In this document: positions 1 to 11,237 of the stretch, piece by piece | Numbering within the stretch: position 1 is the first letter of the stretch | How the letters are laid out: the number at the start of each line of letters is the position of its first letter | From: Paracoccus ravus | GTDB taxonomy: Bacteria; Pseudomonadota; Alphaproteobacteria; Rhodobacterales; Rhodobacteraceae | Reading direction: 5' to 3' | Assembly: GCF_004522175.1 (NCBI RefSeq) | Contig: NZ_SDEB01000008.1 | Coordinates: 1 to 52,820, forward strand | DNA length: 52,820 nucleotides | Program-made: the position numbers and the translations under genes | Notes under the pieces: model-generated | What the model saw: the letters and a program-made list of their open reading frames with translations, nothing else | What the model was told of the DNA's origin: nothing | Databases searched by the model: none

Positions 1-149
1 AGTTATAGGATTTCCAGTTCGTGGTTCGGTAGCGGGCAGGTGCGGAGTTCGTCATGCCGAGCGGATTAACCCACCAGAATCGCCGAGTGAATCCGTCAGA
101 TCCGAAAGTTCTGCAACAATGCCCATTTGATTGCTCCAGCCTTGCCGGA

Positions 150-170
150 CGCCCGACGGCTAGTCGGGCG
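150..170 (-). terminator. Hairpin downstream of the arylsulfatase gene
   Basis: An 8-bp perfect stem (CGCCCGAC / GTCGGGCG) with a 5-base loop lies 11 bases past the arylsulfatase stop codon. No T-run follows on the minus strand, so it may be a transcript-stabilising or Rho-assisted end rather than a classic intrinsic terminator. The flanking bases 1-149 show no gene that I can support. Confidence 0.5.
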
Positions 171-181
171 CCCGCCAGGTC

Positions 182-2560
182 CTATCTCTTGAGATCAACC
201 ACCACTTCTTCAAGATCGCCCTGGAAGTCGAAGGGCGCCTTGTAATCGGTGGTGACTGTCGTGCCGGTATCCGTTCCGACATCCTGGTTTTCCGAGAGCG
301 AATACTTGAACGGCGTCGTCTGCTCGATGGCACCCGATCCGGCAGCTTGACCGTCGATCGACAGCGTCACCGTGCCGTTCTTGCCCATCTCCTTGCCGCC
401 CTCATAGGCGAAGTCCATCTTCAGCTCATGCTCGCCAGCAGGGACAGCGCTGTCGCTTTCGACTGAATAGACCGCGACGTCGATATAGTTATGCGCGGCC
501 TTCAGCTTGCCGTCCTTGAGATAGAAGGCCCAGCCGCCGGTATTGCCGCCCTGGGTGAAGATCATGCCATTGGCATTCTCCTCGACCTTGACCTTGGCGG
601 TGACGCTGAAGGACTTGTTCTTCAGGTCCGGCGCCGAGGATTCCGGCAGCCCGGCAAGCACGCCGGTATAGGTGAAGCTTTCGCGCCCGCCCGCGAGGTT
701 CGGCTTGCCGGTCCCCTCGGCGCTGAAGCGCTCGGCCCCGCGCCAGTCAAGCGGCAGCGCCTTGTTCTTGGACGCCTCGGCCCACCACAACGCCTTCAGC
801 TCTTCCAGCTTGTCGGGATTCTCGGCTGCAATGTCCTTGGCCTGGGAGAAGTCCTCGTCGAGGTTATAGAGCTCCCACTTGGCCTTCAGCGGGTCGAATT
901 CGCCGCGGACCGGGTCCCAGGGCTCGAAGGACAGCGAGGCTGCCCACCAGCCTTTGTCATAGATGCCGCGGTTCACGAACATCTCGAAATACTGGCTGGT
1001 GCGGACCTCATCGGCCTTGGCATCATCCAGAACGCTGAGAAAGCTCTTGCCCTGGATCGGGGTCTGGGCTGTGCCGTTCACGCTGCGCGGTTCGGGGATA
1101 TGGGCCGCCTCCAGGATGGTCGGGGCGATGTCGATGACATGCAGGAACTGGGTGCGGATCTCGCCAGCCTTCTGGAAGCGGGCGGGCCATTTCACGATCA
1201 TCGGGTTGCGAACGCCGCCGAGGTGGCTCGCGACCTGCTTGGTCCATTGGAAGGGAGAATCGACCGCCCAGGCCCAACCTGCCGGGAAGTGGTTGAAATG
1301 CAGTTCGGTCCCGATCTCGTCGATCCGGTCGATCATGTCCTCGGTCTTCATCAGATAGGCGTTGAAGAAGGCGTTCTCGTTCAACGTGCCATCGAAACCG
1401 CCCTCCGCCGAGGCGCCGTTGTCGCCGACGATATAGATGATCATCGTGTTGTCGGCATCGGGCAGGGTCTTGACGTAGTCAAGCACGCGCCCGACCTCAT
1501 AATCGACCTGCTCGCCGTAAGCGGCGAAGACCTCCATCATCCGCGTATAAAGCTTCTTCTGGTCGTCGTTCAGGCTGTCCCAGGCCGGCAGGCTGGCAGG
1601 GCGCGGGGTCAGCTCGGCATTGGCCGGGATGATACCGCGTTCTTTCTGACGCTCGAAGGTCTGTTCGCGGTATGCATCCCAGCCCATGTCGAACTTGCCC
1701 TTGTATTTGTCGATAAGCTCCTTCGGAGCCTGATGCGGGGCATGGGTCGCTGCGGGCGCAAGATAGGCAAACCAAGGTTTGTCGGGCTGAATTGCCTCGA
1801 GCTTCTTCAGCCAGTCGATGGTGTGATCGGCAAGATCGGTGCTCAGATAGTAGTTCTCGCCATTGGGCGTGCCGATCGGGGTCTGGTTCTCGAAGAGATA
1901 GGGGCGGATCTGGTTCGTGTCACCGGCCATGAAGCCGTAGAAATAGTCGAAGCCCAGTCCGTTCGGCCAATGGTCGAAGGGCCCAGCGGCGCTGGTCTCG
2001 TAGATCGGGGTGTTGTGGTTCTTGCCGATCCAAGCAGTGACATAGCCGTTCTGGCGCATGATCTCGGCAACCGAGGCCGTGTCCTTGGGAATGACCCCGG
2101 TATAGCCGTCATACCCGGTGGCCAATTCAGTAATGACCCCGGTCCCGGCGACATTGTGGTTGCGCCCGGTCAGCAGCGCCGCCCGCGTAGGCGAACACAG
2201 CGCCGTGGTGTGGAACCGCGTGAAGGTCAGGCCCTCCTTGGCCAGCTCGTCCATCTTGGGCGAGGGAACCGCACCGCCGGTCACGTCGAACTGCCCGAAG
2301 CCCACGTCGTCGAGCAGCACCAGCAGGACGTTGGGCGCGCCTTCCGGGGCCTTGATCGGGGCCGGGAAGACGGCGGGATCGGCATTCAGATAGGTGGTGC
2401 CGACATTGCCGCTGAATTTCTGTTCTGCATAGGGCAGCGTGACCTGCCCGTTCTGGGCACCGATCGGCACATCCGCCGACTGGGCATGTGCAGAGATCCC
2501 GAAGCTCGCGGCCATGAATGGCAGCGCAAGCAGGCATCGGGATAGTCCGAGCTTCTTCAT
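182..2560 (-). CDS. Secreted arylsulfatase (type I, formylglycine sulfatase)
   Basis: Hydrolyses sulfate esters, probably in the periplasm. The 792-residue product begins with a signal peptide (charged start, hydrophobic core at about 9-22, likely cleavage after AHA near residue 26). The metal-binding LLDD lies at residues 82-85. The sulfatase signature CSPTRAALLTGR begins at Cys122, the residue converted to formylglycine in this family. The chain is some 200 residues longer than compact bacterial arylsulfatases; the extra C-terminal part (about 620-792) looks like a beta-rich accessory domain. The start is well supported by GGAG at 2568-2571. No formylglycine-generating enzyme or sulfate transporter is in the window. 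It is transcribed divergently from a Crp/Fnr-type gene, its likely regulator. The natural substrate cannot be told from sequence. Confidence 0.93.
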   Translation of the reverse strand: MKKLGLSRCLLALPFMAASFGISAHAQSADVPIGAQNGQVTLPYAEQKFSGNVGTTYLNADPAVFPAPIKAPEGAPNVLLVLLDDVGFGQFDVTGGAVPSPKMDELAKEGLTFTRFHTTALCSPTRAALLTGRNHNVAGTGVITELATGYDGYTGVIPKDTASVAEIMRQNGYVTAWIGKNHNTPIYETSAAGPFDHWPNGLGFDYFYGFMAGDTNQIRPYLFENQTPIGTPNGENYYLSTDLADHTIDWLKKLEAIQPDKPWFAYLAPAATHAPHQAPKELIDKYKGKFDMGWDAYREQTFERQKERGIIPANAELTPRPASLPAWDSLNDDQKKLYTRMMEVFAAYGEQVDYEVGRVLDYVKTLPDADNTMIIYIVGDNGASAEGGFDGTLNENAFFNAYLMKTEDMIDRIDEIGTELHFNHFPAGWAWAVDSPFQWTKQVASHLGGVRNPMIVKWPARFQKAGEIRTQFLHVIDIAPTILEAAHIPEPRSVNGTAQTPIQGKSFLSVLDDAKADEVRTSQYFEMFVNRGIYDKGWWAASLSFEPWDPVRGEFDPLKAKWELYNLDEDFSQAKDIAAENPDKLEELKALWWAEASKNKALPLDWRGAERFSAEGTGKPNLAGGRESFTYTGVLAGLPESSAPDLKNKSFSVTAKVKVEENANGMIFTQGGNTGGWAFYLKDGKLKAAHNYIDVAVYSVESDSAVPAGEHELKMDFAYEGGKEMGKNGTVTLSIDGQAAGSGAIEQTTPFKYSLSENQDVGTDTGTTVTTDYKAPFDFQGDLEEVVVDLKR

Positions 2561-2786
2561 CAGATGACTCCGTGGTTTCAGGCGGGCCTGGAAAGCCCGT
2601 CGGCTTCAATCGGGGTAATTCATCTTGGGCACGCAAAGGCCTGCCCTTCAGGTCGCAGGGAATGGAGCAAATGCCGAAGCAAAAGATTGTCTCCTGTCAG
2701 CACTTTCGGCGTGATAGCGAGACCCAGGGTCGAACTTCTTTGGTGCCGCTCCACCTCAATTGACTAACATGTGCCTCAGGCATAAC

Positions 2787-2804
2787 TTGCACAATTAAGT
2801 GCAA
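2787..2804. promoter_or_regulatory. 18-bp perfect inverted repeat, candidate operator
   Basis: TTGCAC-N6-GTGCAA is a perfect palindrome with a 6-base spacer, ending 16 bases before the start codon of the Crp/Fnr-type gene. Size and spacing suit a dimeric helix-turn-helix regulator. Its position, overlapping the likely promoter or leader of the regulator, suggests autoregulation, and it lies between two divergent genes. Binding by the adjacent regulator is inference. Confidence 0.5.
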
Positions 2805-2820
2805 ATTGGAAAAATTTTGA

Positions 2821-3525
2821 ATGACCGAGCATGACCTGCAGGGAGTATTTCACCGCAGGGGCTGGCTTGCCGCCCAGCCCGAGGAATTCCGCAAAGCCTG
2901 GCTCAATCTCGCCGAGTTCAGCGAGCTTTCCGTCGGAGAACTGCTCTTTTCCCTCGGTGGCCCGCCCGGTGGCGTTTACGGCATCGCCGAGGGTTACGCC
3001 GATGTTCTCATCGCCTCGGGCTATATCACCCCCGCCCTGGCGCATATTGCCCGCCCCGGCTGGTGGGTCGGCGAAGCAACCGCGCTCACTGGTTCACCGC
3101 GCCGCGTCGAGATCCGCGCCCGCACCGACCTGAAGGTCTGCTGCGTCTCTCTGCAGGGAATCGAAAGCCTCGAGGCGCAGTTTCCCCGCCTGTGGCGCAC
3201 GCTTGCGCAGCTGACCGTGCTGCATCTCGACAATGCGCTGATGTATGCCTCGGCTGTGACCAAGGGGGACGCACGGACCAAGATCTTGAGCACCCTGATC
3301 AGGCTGGCGGGGCCGGAAATGACGAGCGACGCGGTCATCTCGGTCCCTTGCACGCAGCAGGAACTTGGCGAGATGGCTGGCCTGCACCGAAACAGCGCAG
3401 GACCGGTCCTGCGCAGCCTGGAACGCGACGGCCTGATTGCGCGCGTGACCTACAGTCAAATCGCATACAACCCTGTGCGACTGGCCCATATCAGCGAGAA
3501 GGAGCTGAGCAGCGGAGCACGGTGA
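2821..3525 (+). CDS. Crp/Fnr family transcriptional regulator
   Basis: A 234-residue regulator with an N-terminal cyclic-nucleotide-binding-like beta roll (about residues 20-125), a long dimer helix (about 115-150) and a C-terminal winged helix-turn-helix (about 160-225). The recognition region reads TQQELGEMAGLHRNSAGPVL, close to the Crp pattern. The N-terminal cysteines that hold the FNR iron-sulfur cluster are absent, so oxygen sensing by that route is unlikely; the ligand is unknown. The ribosome site is weak (GGAAAA), but no better start is seen. Divergent placement opposite the arylsulfatase and the palindrome in front suggest that it controls itself and perhaps the sulfatase. Confidence 0.88.
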   Translation: MTEHDLQGVFHRRGWLAAQPEEFRKAWLNLAEFSELSVGELLFSLGGPPGGVYGIAEGYADVLIASGYITPALAHIARPGWWVGEATALTGSPRRVEIRARTDLKVCCVSLQGIESLEAQFPRLWRTLAQLTVLHLDNALMYASAVTKGDARTKILSTLIRLAGPEMTSDAVISVPCTQQELGEMAGLHRNSAGPVLRSLERDGLIARVTYSQIAYNPVRLAHISEKELSSGAR

Positions 3526-3694
3526 TTTCCCTCCGATCGCATCGTACGAATGTCGGCTAAGGGCTCTTCGCGACCGCACCGACCGTCACAGTTTGCGCTG
3601 CGTTGTCAGCCCATCTACGCCACGGCGAGGTCGGCTCCAGCTTTATAATCAAGCTTTATGGGCGATGAGGCGCCATTTAAGTGGTACTTATAAT

Positions 3695-3771
3695 TCGTGG
3701 GCAAGGAGCGGCTGGCTCGCCAGGCGCCCTATATCGGAACGAAGTCTGCCTATAGGAGCGCTCGCTCTTTT
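3695..3771 (+). ncRNA. Possible small structured RNA (weak candidate)
   Basis: A TATAAT hexamer at 3689-3694 precedes a stretch that can form CTGGC/GCCAG (3712-3723) and CCTATA/TATAGG (3728-3733 with 3751-3756). It ends in GAGCG/CGCTC followed by TTTT (3756-3771), which resembles a short intrinsic terminator. No good -35 element is visible, and the terminal hairpin is weak. This is inference from base pairing only. Confidence 0.18.
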
Positions 3772-3815
3772 ATGGGTAATTGATTTTATTAAATAATTTA
3801 CGGAGATCAGGTTTC

Positions 3816-3860
3816 GGGACGCGCAACTTTATGCGCTACGCGCAACGTTATGTGCGTCCC
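3816..3860 (-). terminator. Hairpin downstream of gyrB built from a tandem repeat
   Basis: GGGACGC at 3816-3822 pairs with GCGTCCC at 3854-3860, and TGCGC/GCGCA pairs inside, giving a long interrupted stem 9 bases past the gyrB stop. The same bases form two copies of a roughly 19-base direct repeat (3819-3837 and 3838-3857, 16 of 19 alike). It probably serves as the gyrB transcript end, although no strong T-run follows on the minus strand. Confidence 0.5.
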
Positions 3861-3869
3861 TACAAACAA

Positions 3870-6363
<2,494 letters not shown>

Positions 6364-6366
6364 GGG

Positions 6367-6390
6367 AAAGCCACAAGATTTGGTGGCTTT
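6367..6390 (-). terminator. Hairpin between DUF1491 gene and gyrB
   Basis: AAAGCCAC and GTGGCTTT form a perfect 8-bp stem with an 8-base loop, just upstream of the gyrB promoter and 9 bases past the DUF1491 stop. On the minus strand the stem ends in TTT then C residues, so it is at best a partial terminator for the upstream operon. Confidence 0.4.
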
Positions 6391-6398
6391 AGGGGGGG

Positions 6399-6734
6399 TC
6401 AGACCAGCCCCGGCTGATCCAGCAGGGTGGTCCCGTCGCGGCTTTCGATCTCGATCACCCAGAGGTCAGGATCGCGGCCGGAATGGCGGGCGATCTCGGT
6501 GTCGATCTCGGGCTCGGCAGCCTCGGAGAGCCGCACCCATGGGCGCAGATCGGTCTCGAAATCCCATTCCCGCGCCCAGAGGCTCGCCCGCCCGTTCAGC
6601 GTCGCGCATTTGACCATGACGGCCCCCGCCGTGTCATCGCCATGGCGGAGGACATAGGCGGGGATATCGGCAAGCTGCAGCCGCTTGAGATAGGCCGAGA
6701 CCCAGATCCCGGCCGCCAGTCTTGCTTCAGGCAT
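6399..6734 (-). CDS. DUF1491 family protein
   Basis: A 111-residue protein with the pattern I associate with DUF1491: AGIWVSAYLKRLQLADIPAY at the N-terminus, then a GDDTAGAVMVK stretch and a tryptophan-containing C-terminal half. The function is not known. There is no signal peptide or membrane segment, so it is likely cytoplasmic. Its start overlaps the end of era by 8 bases, indicating cotranscription and probable translational coupling. In related genomes such a gene commonly sits between era and recO; here gyrB follows instead. Confidence 0.8.
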   Translation of the reverse strand: MPEARLAAGIWVSAYLKRLQLADIPAYVLRHGDDTAGAVMVKCATLNGRASLWAREWDFETDLRPWVRLSEAAEPEIDTEIARHSGRDPDLWVIEIESRDGTTLLDQPGLV

Positions 6735-7638
6735 CGCCGTCTTTGAAATCGAGGCCCATCTCGTTGTAACGCTCGGCCTCGTCGAGCCAGTTCTCGCGCA
6801 CCTTCACCTGCAGGAACAGATGAACCGGGCGGCCCATGAATTCCGTAAGCTCGGCGCGGGCGGCCTGACCGACGGCCTTGATGGTCTCGCCGCCCTTGCC
6901 AAGGACGATACCCTTATGGCCGGGACGGGCGACATAGACGATCTGATCGACGCGGGCCGAGCCGTCCTTCTTCTCTTCCCATTTCTCGGTCTCGACCGTG
7001 AGCTGGTAGGGGATTTCCTCGTGCAGGCGCAGGGTCAGCTTTTCGCGCGTGATCTCGGCTGCGATCATGCGCATCGGCAGATCGGCCACCTGATCCTCGG
7101 GGTAAAGCCACGGGCCTGCGGGCACTTCCTGCGCCAGCCAATCCATCAGGTCCCCGCAGCCATAGCCTTTTTCCGCCGAGATCATGAAGGTCGCCGCGAA
7201 TTCGAAAGCTGCGTTGACCTTTTCCGACAGGGCCAGAAGCTGCTCGGCCTTGACGCGGTCGATCTTGTTGATGACCAGCGCGACCGGGGTCTTGCCGGCA
7301 TGTTCGCGCAGATTGTCGATGATCGACTGTGCGCCATCGGTCAGCCCGCGATGGGCCTCGATCAGGAACAGGATGACGTCGGCATCCGCAGCGCCGCCCC
7401 ATGCGGCCTTGACCATCGAGCGGTCCAACCGGCGGCGCGGACGGAAGATGCCGGGCGTGTCCACGAAGACGATCTGCGCGTTCTCATGCATGGCGATGCC
7501 GCGGATGCGGGCGCGGGTCGTCTGCACCTTGTGGGTGACGATCGAGACCTTGGCCCCGACCATCTGGTTCAGGAGGGTGGATTTCCCGGCATTGGGTTCG
7601 CCGATCAGGGCTGCGAAGCCCGCGCGCGTTTCGGTCAT
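6727..7638 (-). CDS. era: GTPase Era
   Basis: Essential GTPase that binds the 3' end of 16S rRNA and helps mature the 30S subunit. The 303 residues show G1 [10 protein letters not shown]3 DTPGIF and G4 NKID, followed by a C-terminal KH domain ending near [15 protein letters not shown]. The frame stays open further upstream, but the start at 7638 ([11 protein letters not shown]) begins directly at the G domain and overlaps the rnc stop as ATGA. That makes it the natural start. Membrane or ribosome association is known for the family. Confidence 0.96.
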   Translation of the reverse strand: MTETRAGFAALIGEPNAGKSTLLNQMVGAKVSIVTHKVQTTRARIRGIAMHENAQIVFVDTPGIFRPRRRLDRSMVKAAWGGAADADVILFLIEAHRGLTDGAQSIIDNLREHAGKTPVALVINKIDRVKAEQLLALSEKVNAAFEFAATFMISAEKGYGCGDLMDWLAQEVPAGPWLYPEDQVADLPMRMIAAEITREKLTLRLHEEIPYQLTVETEKWEEKKDGSARVDQIVYVARPGHKGIVLGKGGETIKAVGQAARAELTEFMGRPVHLFLQVKVRENWLDEAERYNEMGLDFKDGDA

Positions 7639-8324
7639 GTGGTTCCTTCGATCTGCCCGAGCAGGGCCGTGGCGGCTGCCTGTTCGATGCTGCGTTTCGT
7701 GCCCTGGCCACTCGCGACGGCTTCGCGCCCATCGTCCAGCCGGACAGTGATTTCGAATTCCGGGGCATGGTCCGGCCCCGAGCGGGAAGTCTGGACATAG
7801 CGCGGCGGGCTCATGCCATTGGCTTGCGCCCATTCCTGCAAGGCCGTCTTGGCGTCGCGCGAATCGTCGTCGACGTTCTTCAACCTTTCGGCCCAAAGCG
7901 CCAGAATAACCTCGCGTGCCTTGGGGAAACCGGCATCCAGATAGACGGCGGCCAGCACCGCCTCCATCGCGTCGGCAAGAAGCGCCTCCTTGCGCCGCCC
8001 GCCGGTCTTCATCTCCGAGCGCCCGAGCTTGAGCACCTCGCCAAGGCCGATCTCGCGGGCGACGGAGGCGCAGGTCTCGCCCTTGACCAGCGCATTGTAG
8101 CGCGGGGCCATCTGGCCCTCGGTCGCGGCGCGATCCGCCGAGAACAGCGCCTCGGCCATGGTCAGGCCGAGGACGCGGTCGCCGAGGAATTCGAGGCGCT
8201 GGTTGTCGGGACGCGTGGCCGTCGAGATCGAGCCATGCGTCAGCGCGCGTTGCAGCAGTTCGGGCCGGGCGAAGTCATGGCCCAGTCGCTCGCAAAAGGT
8301 TTGCAGTTCGGCAGAAATCTTCAT
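7635..8324 (-). CDS. rnc: Ribonuclease III
   Basis: Cleaves double-stranded RNA in rRNA maturation and RNA turnover. The 229 residues hold the RNase III domain with [11 protein letters not shown] at 43-53 (Glu45 and Asp49 catalytic) and a second acidic pair in [16 protein letters not shown]-terminal double-stranded RNA-binding domain runs from about residue 155 to the end. The residue just before the signature is Gln42, where E. coli has Glu38; I believe this is common in alphaproteobacteria. The stop overlaps the era start by 4 bases, and lepB lies 42 bases upstream in the same operon. Confidence 0.96.
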   Translation of the reverse strand: MKISAELQTFCERLGHDFARPELLQRALTHGSISTATRPDNQRLEFLGDRVLGLTMAEALFSADRAATEGQMAPRYNALVKGETCASVAREIGLGEVLKLGRSEMKTGGRRKEALLADAMEAVLAAVYLDAGFPKAREVILALWAERLKNVDDDSRDAKTALQEWAQANGMSPPRYVQTSRSGPDHAPEFEITVRLDDGREAVASGQGTKRSIEQAAATALLGQIEGTT

Positions 8325-8366
8325 GTTCCGATCCTGCCACGGCCCCCCTTCCGCGGCAATTCTTCC

Positions 8367-9158
8367 TTAATCGACGGCCTTGAAGAAGCGGTCGGCCCGC
8401 CAGGTCCAGAAATACAGGAGCGACTTGCCCGCCGAGGAGAACATGATCCGGTCGGCGCGACCGATCAGATATTCCGCCGGGACCATGCCGACGCCGCCTG
8501 CCGAGGCCGGCCAGCGCGAGTCGCCCGAATTGTCGCGGTTGTCGCCGAGGAAGAAGTAATTCCCCTCGGGCACGGTGAATTCCGGCGTATTGTCGCCCGG
8601 ACCGTTATCGGCAAGGTTCAGCACGTCGTGGCTCACGCCATTCGGCAGGGTCTCGGTCAGACGCTCGGAGACGCATTGGCCGTTATCGGCGGCGCGGATC
8701 TGGCTGGGGCAGGGCAGGCTGCCTTGCGGGCCTTGCGGGGCCTGCGCCTCGATGAAGTCGCCACTCGGGGTCTGAGGGACTTCTTGCCCGTTCAGATAGA
8801 CGACGCCGCCCTTGATCTGCACGCGATCGCCCGGCAGGCCGATCAGGCGCTTGATGAAGTCATCGCCGCGCGTCGGGTGGCGGAAGACCACGACATCGCC
8901 GCGCTCGGGCTCCGAGCCCAGCAAGCGCCCCGAGATCGGGCAGATCGAGAACGGGCAGGAATGCGCGGAATAGCCATAGGCCATCTTGTTCACGAACAGG
9001 AAGTCGCCGATCAGCAGCGTGTCCTTCATGCTGCCCGAAGGGATCCAGAAGGGCTGGAAGAAGAGCGTGCGGAAGATACCCGCGATCAACAGTGCCCAGA
9101 ACACTGTCTTCACGGTTTCCCAGATGCCGCCATCCTTGCGGGCTTCGCTTTTGGCCAT
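8367..9158 (-). CDS. lepB: Signal peptidase I
   Basis: Inner-membrane serine protease that removes signal peptides from exported proteins. The 263 residues have an N-terminal membrane helix (about 18-36) immediately before box B, IPSGSMKDTLLIGD, with catalytic Ser43. The general base is Lys103 in KRLIGLPGD, and box E GDNRDNSGDSR lies near the C-terminus. Length and box order are standard for a short alphaproteobacterial LepB. It is part of the acpS-lepB-rnc-era run. Confidence 0.96.
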   Translation of the reverse strand: MAKSEARKDGGIWETVKTVFWALLIAGIFRTLFFQPFWIPSGSMKDTLLIGDFLFVNKMAYGYSAHSCPFSICPISGRLLGSEPERGDVVVFRHPTRGDDFIKRLIGLPGDRVQIKGGVVYLNGQEVPQTPSGDFIEAQAPQGPQGSLPCPSQIRAADNGQCVSERLTETLPNGVSHDVLNLADNGPGDNTPEFTVPEGNYFFLGDNRDNSGDSRWPASAGGVGMVPAEYLIGRADRIMFSSAGKSLLYFWTWRADRFFKAVD

Positions 9159-9214
9159 TCGCCTGTCCCTTCATGCGGAAGTCGCGCGTTCATGGGACGT
9201 GCGACGGGATAAAG

Positions 9215-9649
9215 TCAAGCCGGAGCGCCCGGAATCGGCGGCTCGGGCATATCCTCGGGAAGGGCTTCGATCAGCACGAAAGCCTGCGCCCAAGGGTGGT
9301 CGTCGGTCAGCGTGACATGGACGCGGGCGCGATGGCCGGGCGGGGTCATCGCGGCCAGACGCGCCGCGGCCCAGCCCGTCAGTTCCATCGTCGGCATGCC
9401 CGAACGCAGGTTCCTGACGGCCATGTCCTTCCAGCTGATCCCCATCGCAAGCCCGGTGCCGAGCGCCTTGGAGCAGGCCTCCTTGGCGGCCCAGCGTTTC
9501 GCCAAGGTCGCGGCTTCCAGCTTGCGCCGCGCGGCAAGGGCCAGTTCTGTCTCGGTAAAGACACGGTTACGGAAGCGATCGCCGTGGCGTTCCAGCACCC
9601 CCGCGATACGGTCGATATTGGCCAGATCCGAACCGATCCCCAAAATCAT
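9215..9649 (-). CDS. acpS: Holo-[acyl-carrier-protein] synthase
   Basis: Transfers phosphopantetheine from CoA to acyl carrier protein, which activates fatty-acid synthesis. The 144 residues show the magnesium-binding Asp8 in [12 protein letters not shown] and Glu57 in [12 protein letters not shown], the standard AcpS pair. It is slightly longer than the usual 120-130 residues because of a proline-rich C-terminal tail. Its start codon overlaps the pdxJ stop in an ATGA junction, so the pair is probably translationally coupled. Confidence 0.96.
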   Translation of the reverse strand: MILGIGSDLANIDRIAGVLERHGDRFRNRVFTETELALAARRKLEAATLAKRWAAKEACSKALGTGLAMGISWKDMAVRNLRSGMPTMELTGWAAARLAAMTPPGHRARVHVTLTDDHPWAQAFVLIEALPEDMPEPPIPGAPA

Positions 9650-10380
9650 GCGCGGGCGGCGTCCATGCGGGCGCGCATTTCGCGAATGGCGTCGTCCAGA
9701 CCGACAAAGACGGATTCCGCGATCAGGAAATGGCCGATGTTCAGTTCCATGATCTCGGGGATCGCCGCGATCGGGCCAACCGTGTCGAAGGTCAGGCCGT
9801 GACCGGCATGAACCTCAAGGCCAAGACCATGCGCCAAGGCCGCCGCCTTGCGCAGCGCCGCCAGCTCGGCATCGCGTTCGGCAAACCGCCCCTCGGTGTC
9901 GAAATCGCAATAGGCCCCGGTATGCAATTCAACGACTGCCGCGCCGATCCGGGCCGCGGCCTCGATCTGGCTGCGCTCATGGCCGATGAACAGCGACACA
10001 CGGCAACCCGCTTCGCGCAAAGGCGCGATGAAATCGGCCAGATAAGCCTCGTTGCCGGCGACATCCAGACCGCCCTCGGTCGTACGCTCTTCGCGCTTTT
10101 CGGGCACGATGCAGACCGCGTGGGGACGATGGCGCAGCGCGATGGCCTGCATTTCCGCCGTTGCCGCCATCTCGAAATTCAGAGGCAGGCGCAAGGCAGC
10201 CATCAGATTGTCGATATCGGCGTCCGAGATATGGCGGCGGTCTTCGCGAAGATGGGCAGTGATACCATCGGCCCCGGCGGCTTCGGCCAGTTCGGCGGCG
10301 CGCACCGGATCGGGCCAAGGCGTGCCGCGTGCATTGCGGATTGTAGCGACATGGTCGATGTTCACGCCAAGGCGAAGCAT
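9646..10380 (-). CDS. pdxJ: Pyridoxine 5'-phosphate synthase
   Basis: Condenses 3-amino-2-oxopropyl phosphate with 1-deoxyxylulose 5-phosphate to give pyridoxine phosphate, the last ring-forming step of vitamin B6 synthesis. The 244 residues start [19 protein letters not shown], the family signature, and include the HLREDRRHI motif near residue 45. The start at 10380 follows a strong GGAGGA ribosome site, so the longer open frame upstream is not used. The substrate deoxyxylulose 5-phosphate also feeds the isoprenoid pathway of the neighbouring ispE. Confidence 0.96.
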   Translation of the reverse strand: MLRLGVNIDHVATIRNARGTPWPDPVRAAELAEAAGADGITAHLREDRRHISDADIDNLMAALRLPLNFEMAATAEMQAIALRHRPHAVCIVPEKREERTTEGGLDVAGNEAYLADFIAPLREAGCRVSLFIGHERSQIEAAARIGAAVVELHTGAYCDFDTEGRFAERDAELAALRKAAALAHGLGLEVHAGHGLTFDTVGPIAAIPEIMELNIGHFLIAESVFVGLDDAIREMRARMDAARA

Positions 10381-10408
10381 GGGTTTTCCTCCGGGATTCT
10401 CACGCGTT

Positions 10409-11236
10409 CTAGAATGTCTGCGGCACAGGCGCGAGTCCCGATGCGATGACCCACCAGCCGGGACGAGTGGCAGAGATCGCGGCCTGAGCGGCCTGCGCGG
10501 CCTGCGCGCTCTCAAAGATCCCGAAACAGGTCGCGCCCGAGCCGGACATCCGCGCCAATTCCGCCCCGGCTTGCTCCAAAGCGGCCAGGCAGGTGCCGAT
10601 CTGGGGCATCAGCGCAATCGCCGGGGGCTGCAGATCATTGCGGCATTCCCGTAGGAAGTCGATCAACGCCGCCGCATCGGGGAAAGCGGGCAGGGTCTCG
10701 GGCATGGGCGCATTGTCGCGCCGGGTCAGCGCGCGAAAGACCGCAGGGGTCGAGAGGCCCTGCAGCGGGTTGACCAGCACGAGATGCAGGTCCGGCAGCG
10801 CGGGCAGCGAGTCGAGGATCTCGCCCAAGCCGCGCATCCGCGTCGGACGTCCGGCCATGCAGACCGGAACATCCGCCCCCAGCGCCTCGGTTCCGGCGGC
10901 GGGTGCCCCGAAGGCGCGCAGGACAGCCGCCGCATCGGCAGAACCCCCGCCAATGCCCGAAGCGACCGGAAGGTTCTTTTCCAGAGTGATCGCCGCCTCG
11001 CGCCCCGCCAGACGGGCGGCGCGCAGGCAGAGATTGTCGGGATCAGCGGCCAGACCAGGACCGAAGGGACCGGTCAGGTCCAGCGAAAGCGGGCCCTCGC
11101 GCAGGGTCAGCACATCGCCCATGTCCAGAAACACCACCAGCGAGTCGAGCAGGTGGAAGCCGTCGGCGCGCTGGCCGGTGACATGCAGCGTCAGGTTCAA
11201 CTTGGCGGGCGCAAGCTCGCGCCGGGGCAGCAGCAT
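10409..11236 (-). CDS. ispE: 4-diphosphocytidyl-2-C-methyl-D-erythritol kinase
   Basis: Phosphorylates the CDP-methylerythritol intermediate of the non-mevalonate isoprenoid pathway. The 275 residues have the GHMP-kinase layout: [13 protein letters not shown] near the N-terminus, the ATP-binding [19 protein letters not shown] near residues 85-103, and a C-terminal [12 protein letters not shown]. The start at 11236 ([12 protein letters not shown]) matches the family; the frame is open upstream but that part overlaps the TPR gene. It begins one base after the TPR gene stop. Confidence 0.94.
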   Translation of the reverse strand: MLLPRRELAPAKLNLTLHVTGQRADGFHLLDSLVVFLDMGDVLTLREGPLSLDLTGPFGPGLAADPDNLCLRAARLAGREAAITLEKNLPVASGIGGGSADAAAVLRAFGAPAAGTEALGADVPVCMAGRPTRMRGLGEILDSLPALPDLHLVLVNPLQGLSTPAVFRALTRRDNAPMPETLPAFPDAAALIDFLRECRNDLQPPAIALMPQIGTCLAALEQAGAELARMSGSGATCFGIFESAQAAQAAQAAISATRPGWWVIASGLAPVPQTF

Positions 11237-11237
11237 G

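Larger units (their letters stand above)
3526..3869. other. AT-rich gene-free interval between the Crp/Fnr gene and gyrB
   Basis: No convincing coding frame is present. From about 3640 the base composition becomes clearly AT-richer than the flanks. It holds two TATAAT-like hexamers (about 3644 and 3689), several short inverted repeats, a short hairpin followed by TTTT, and a near-identical tandem repeat folded into a hairpin next to the gyrB stop. It may be a small-RNA locus or a remnant of acquired DNA. Confidence 0.5.

Noticed and set aside
491..2545. Long open frame antisense to the arylsulfatase gene
   Set aside because: No recognisable domain; it arises from GC-rich third positions opposite a clear sulfatase.
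3593..3796. Short frame in the AT-rich gap
   Set aside because: No ribosome site, no recognisable pattern, and it overlaps inverted repeats; more likely non-coding.
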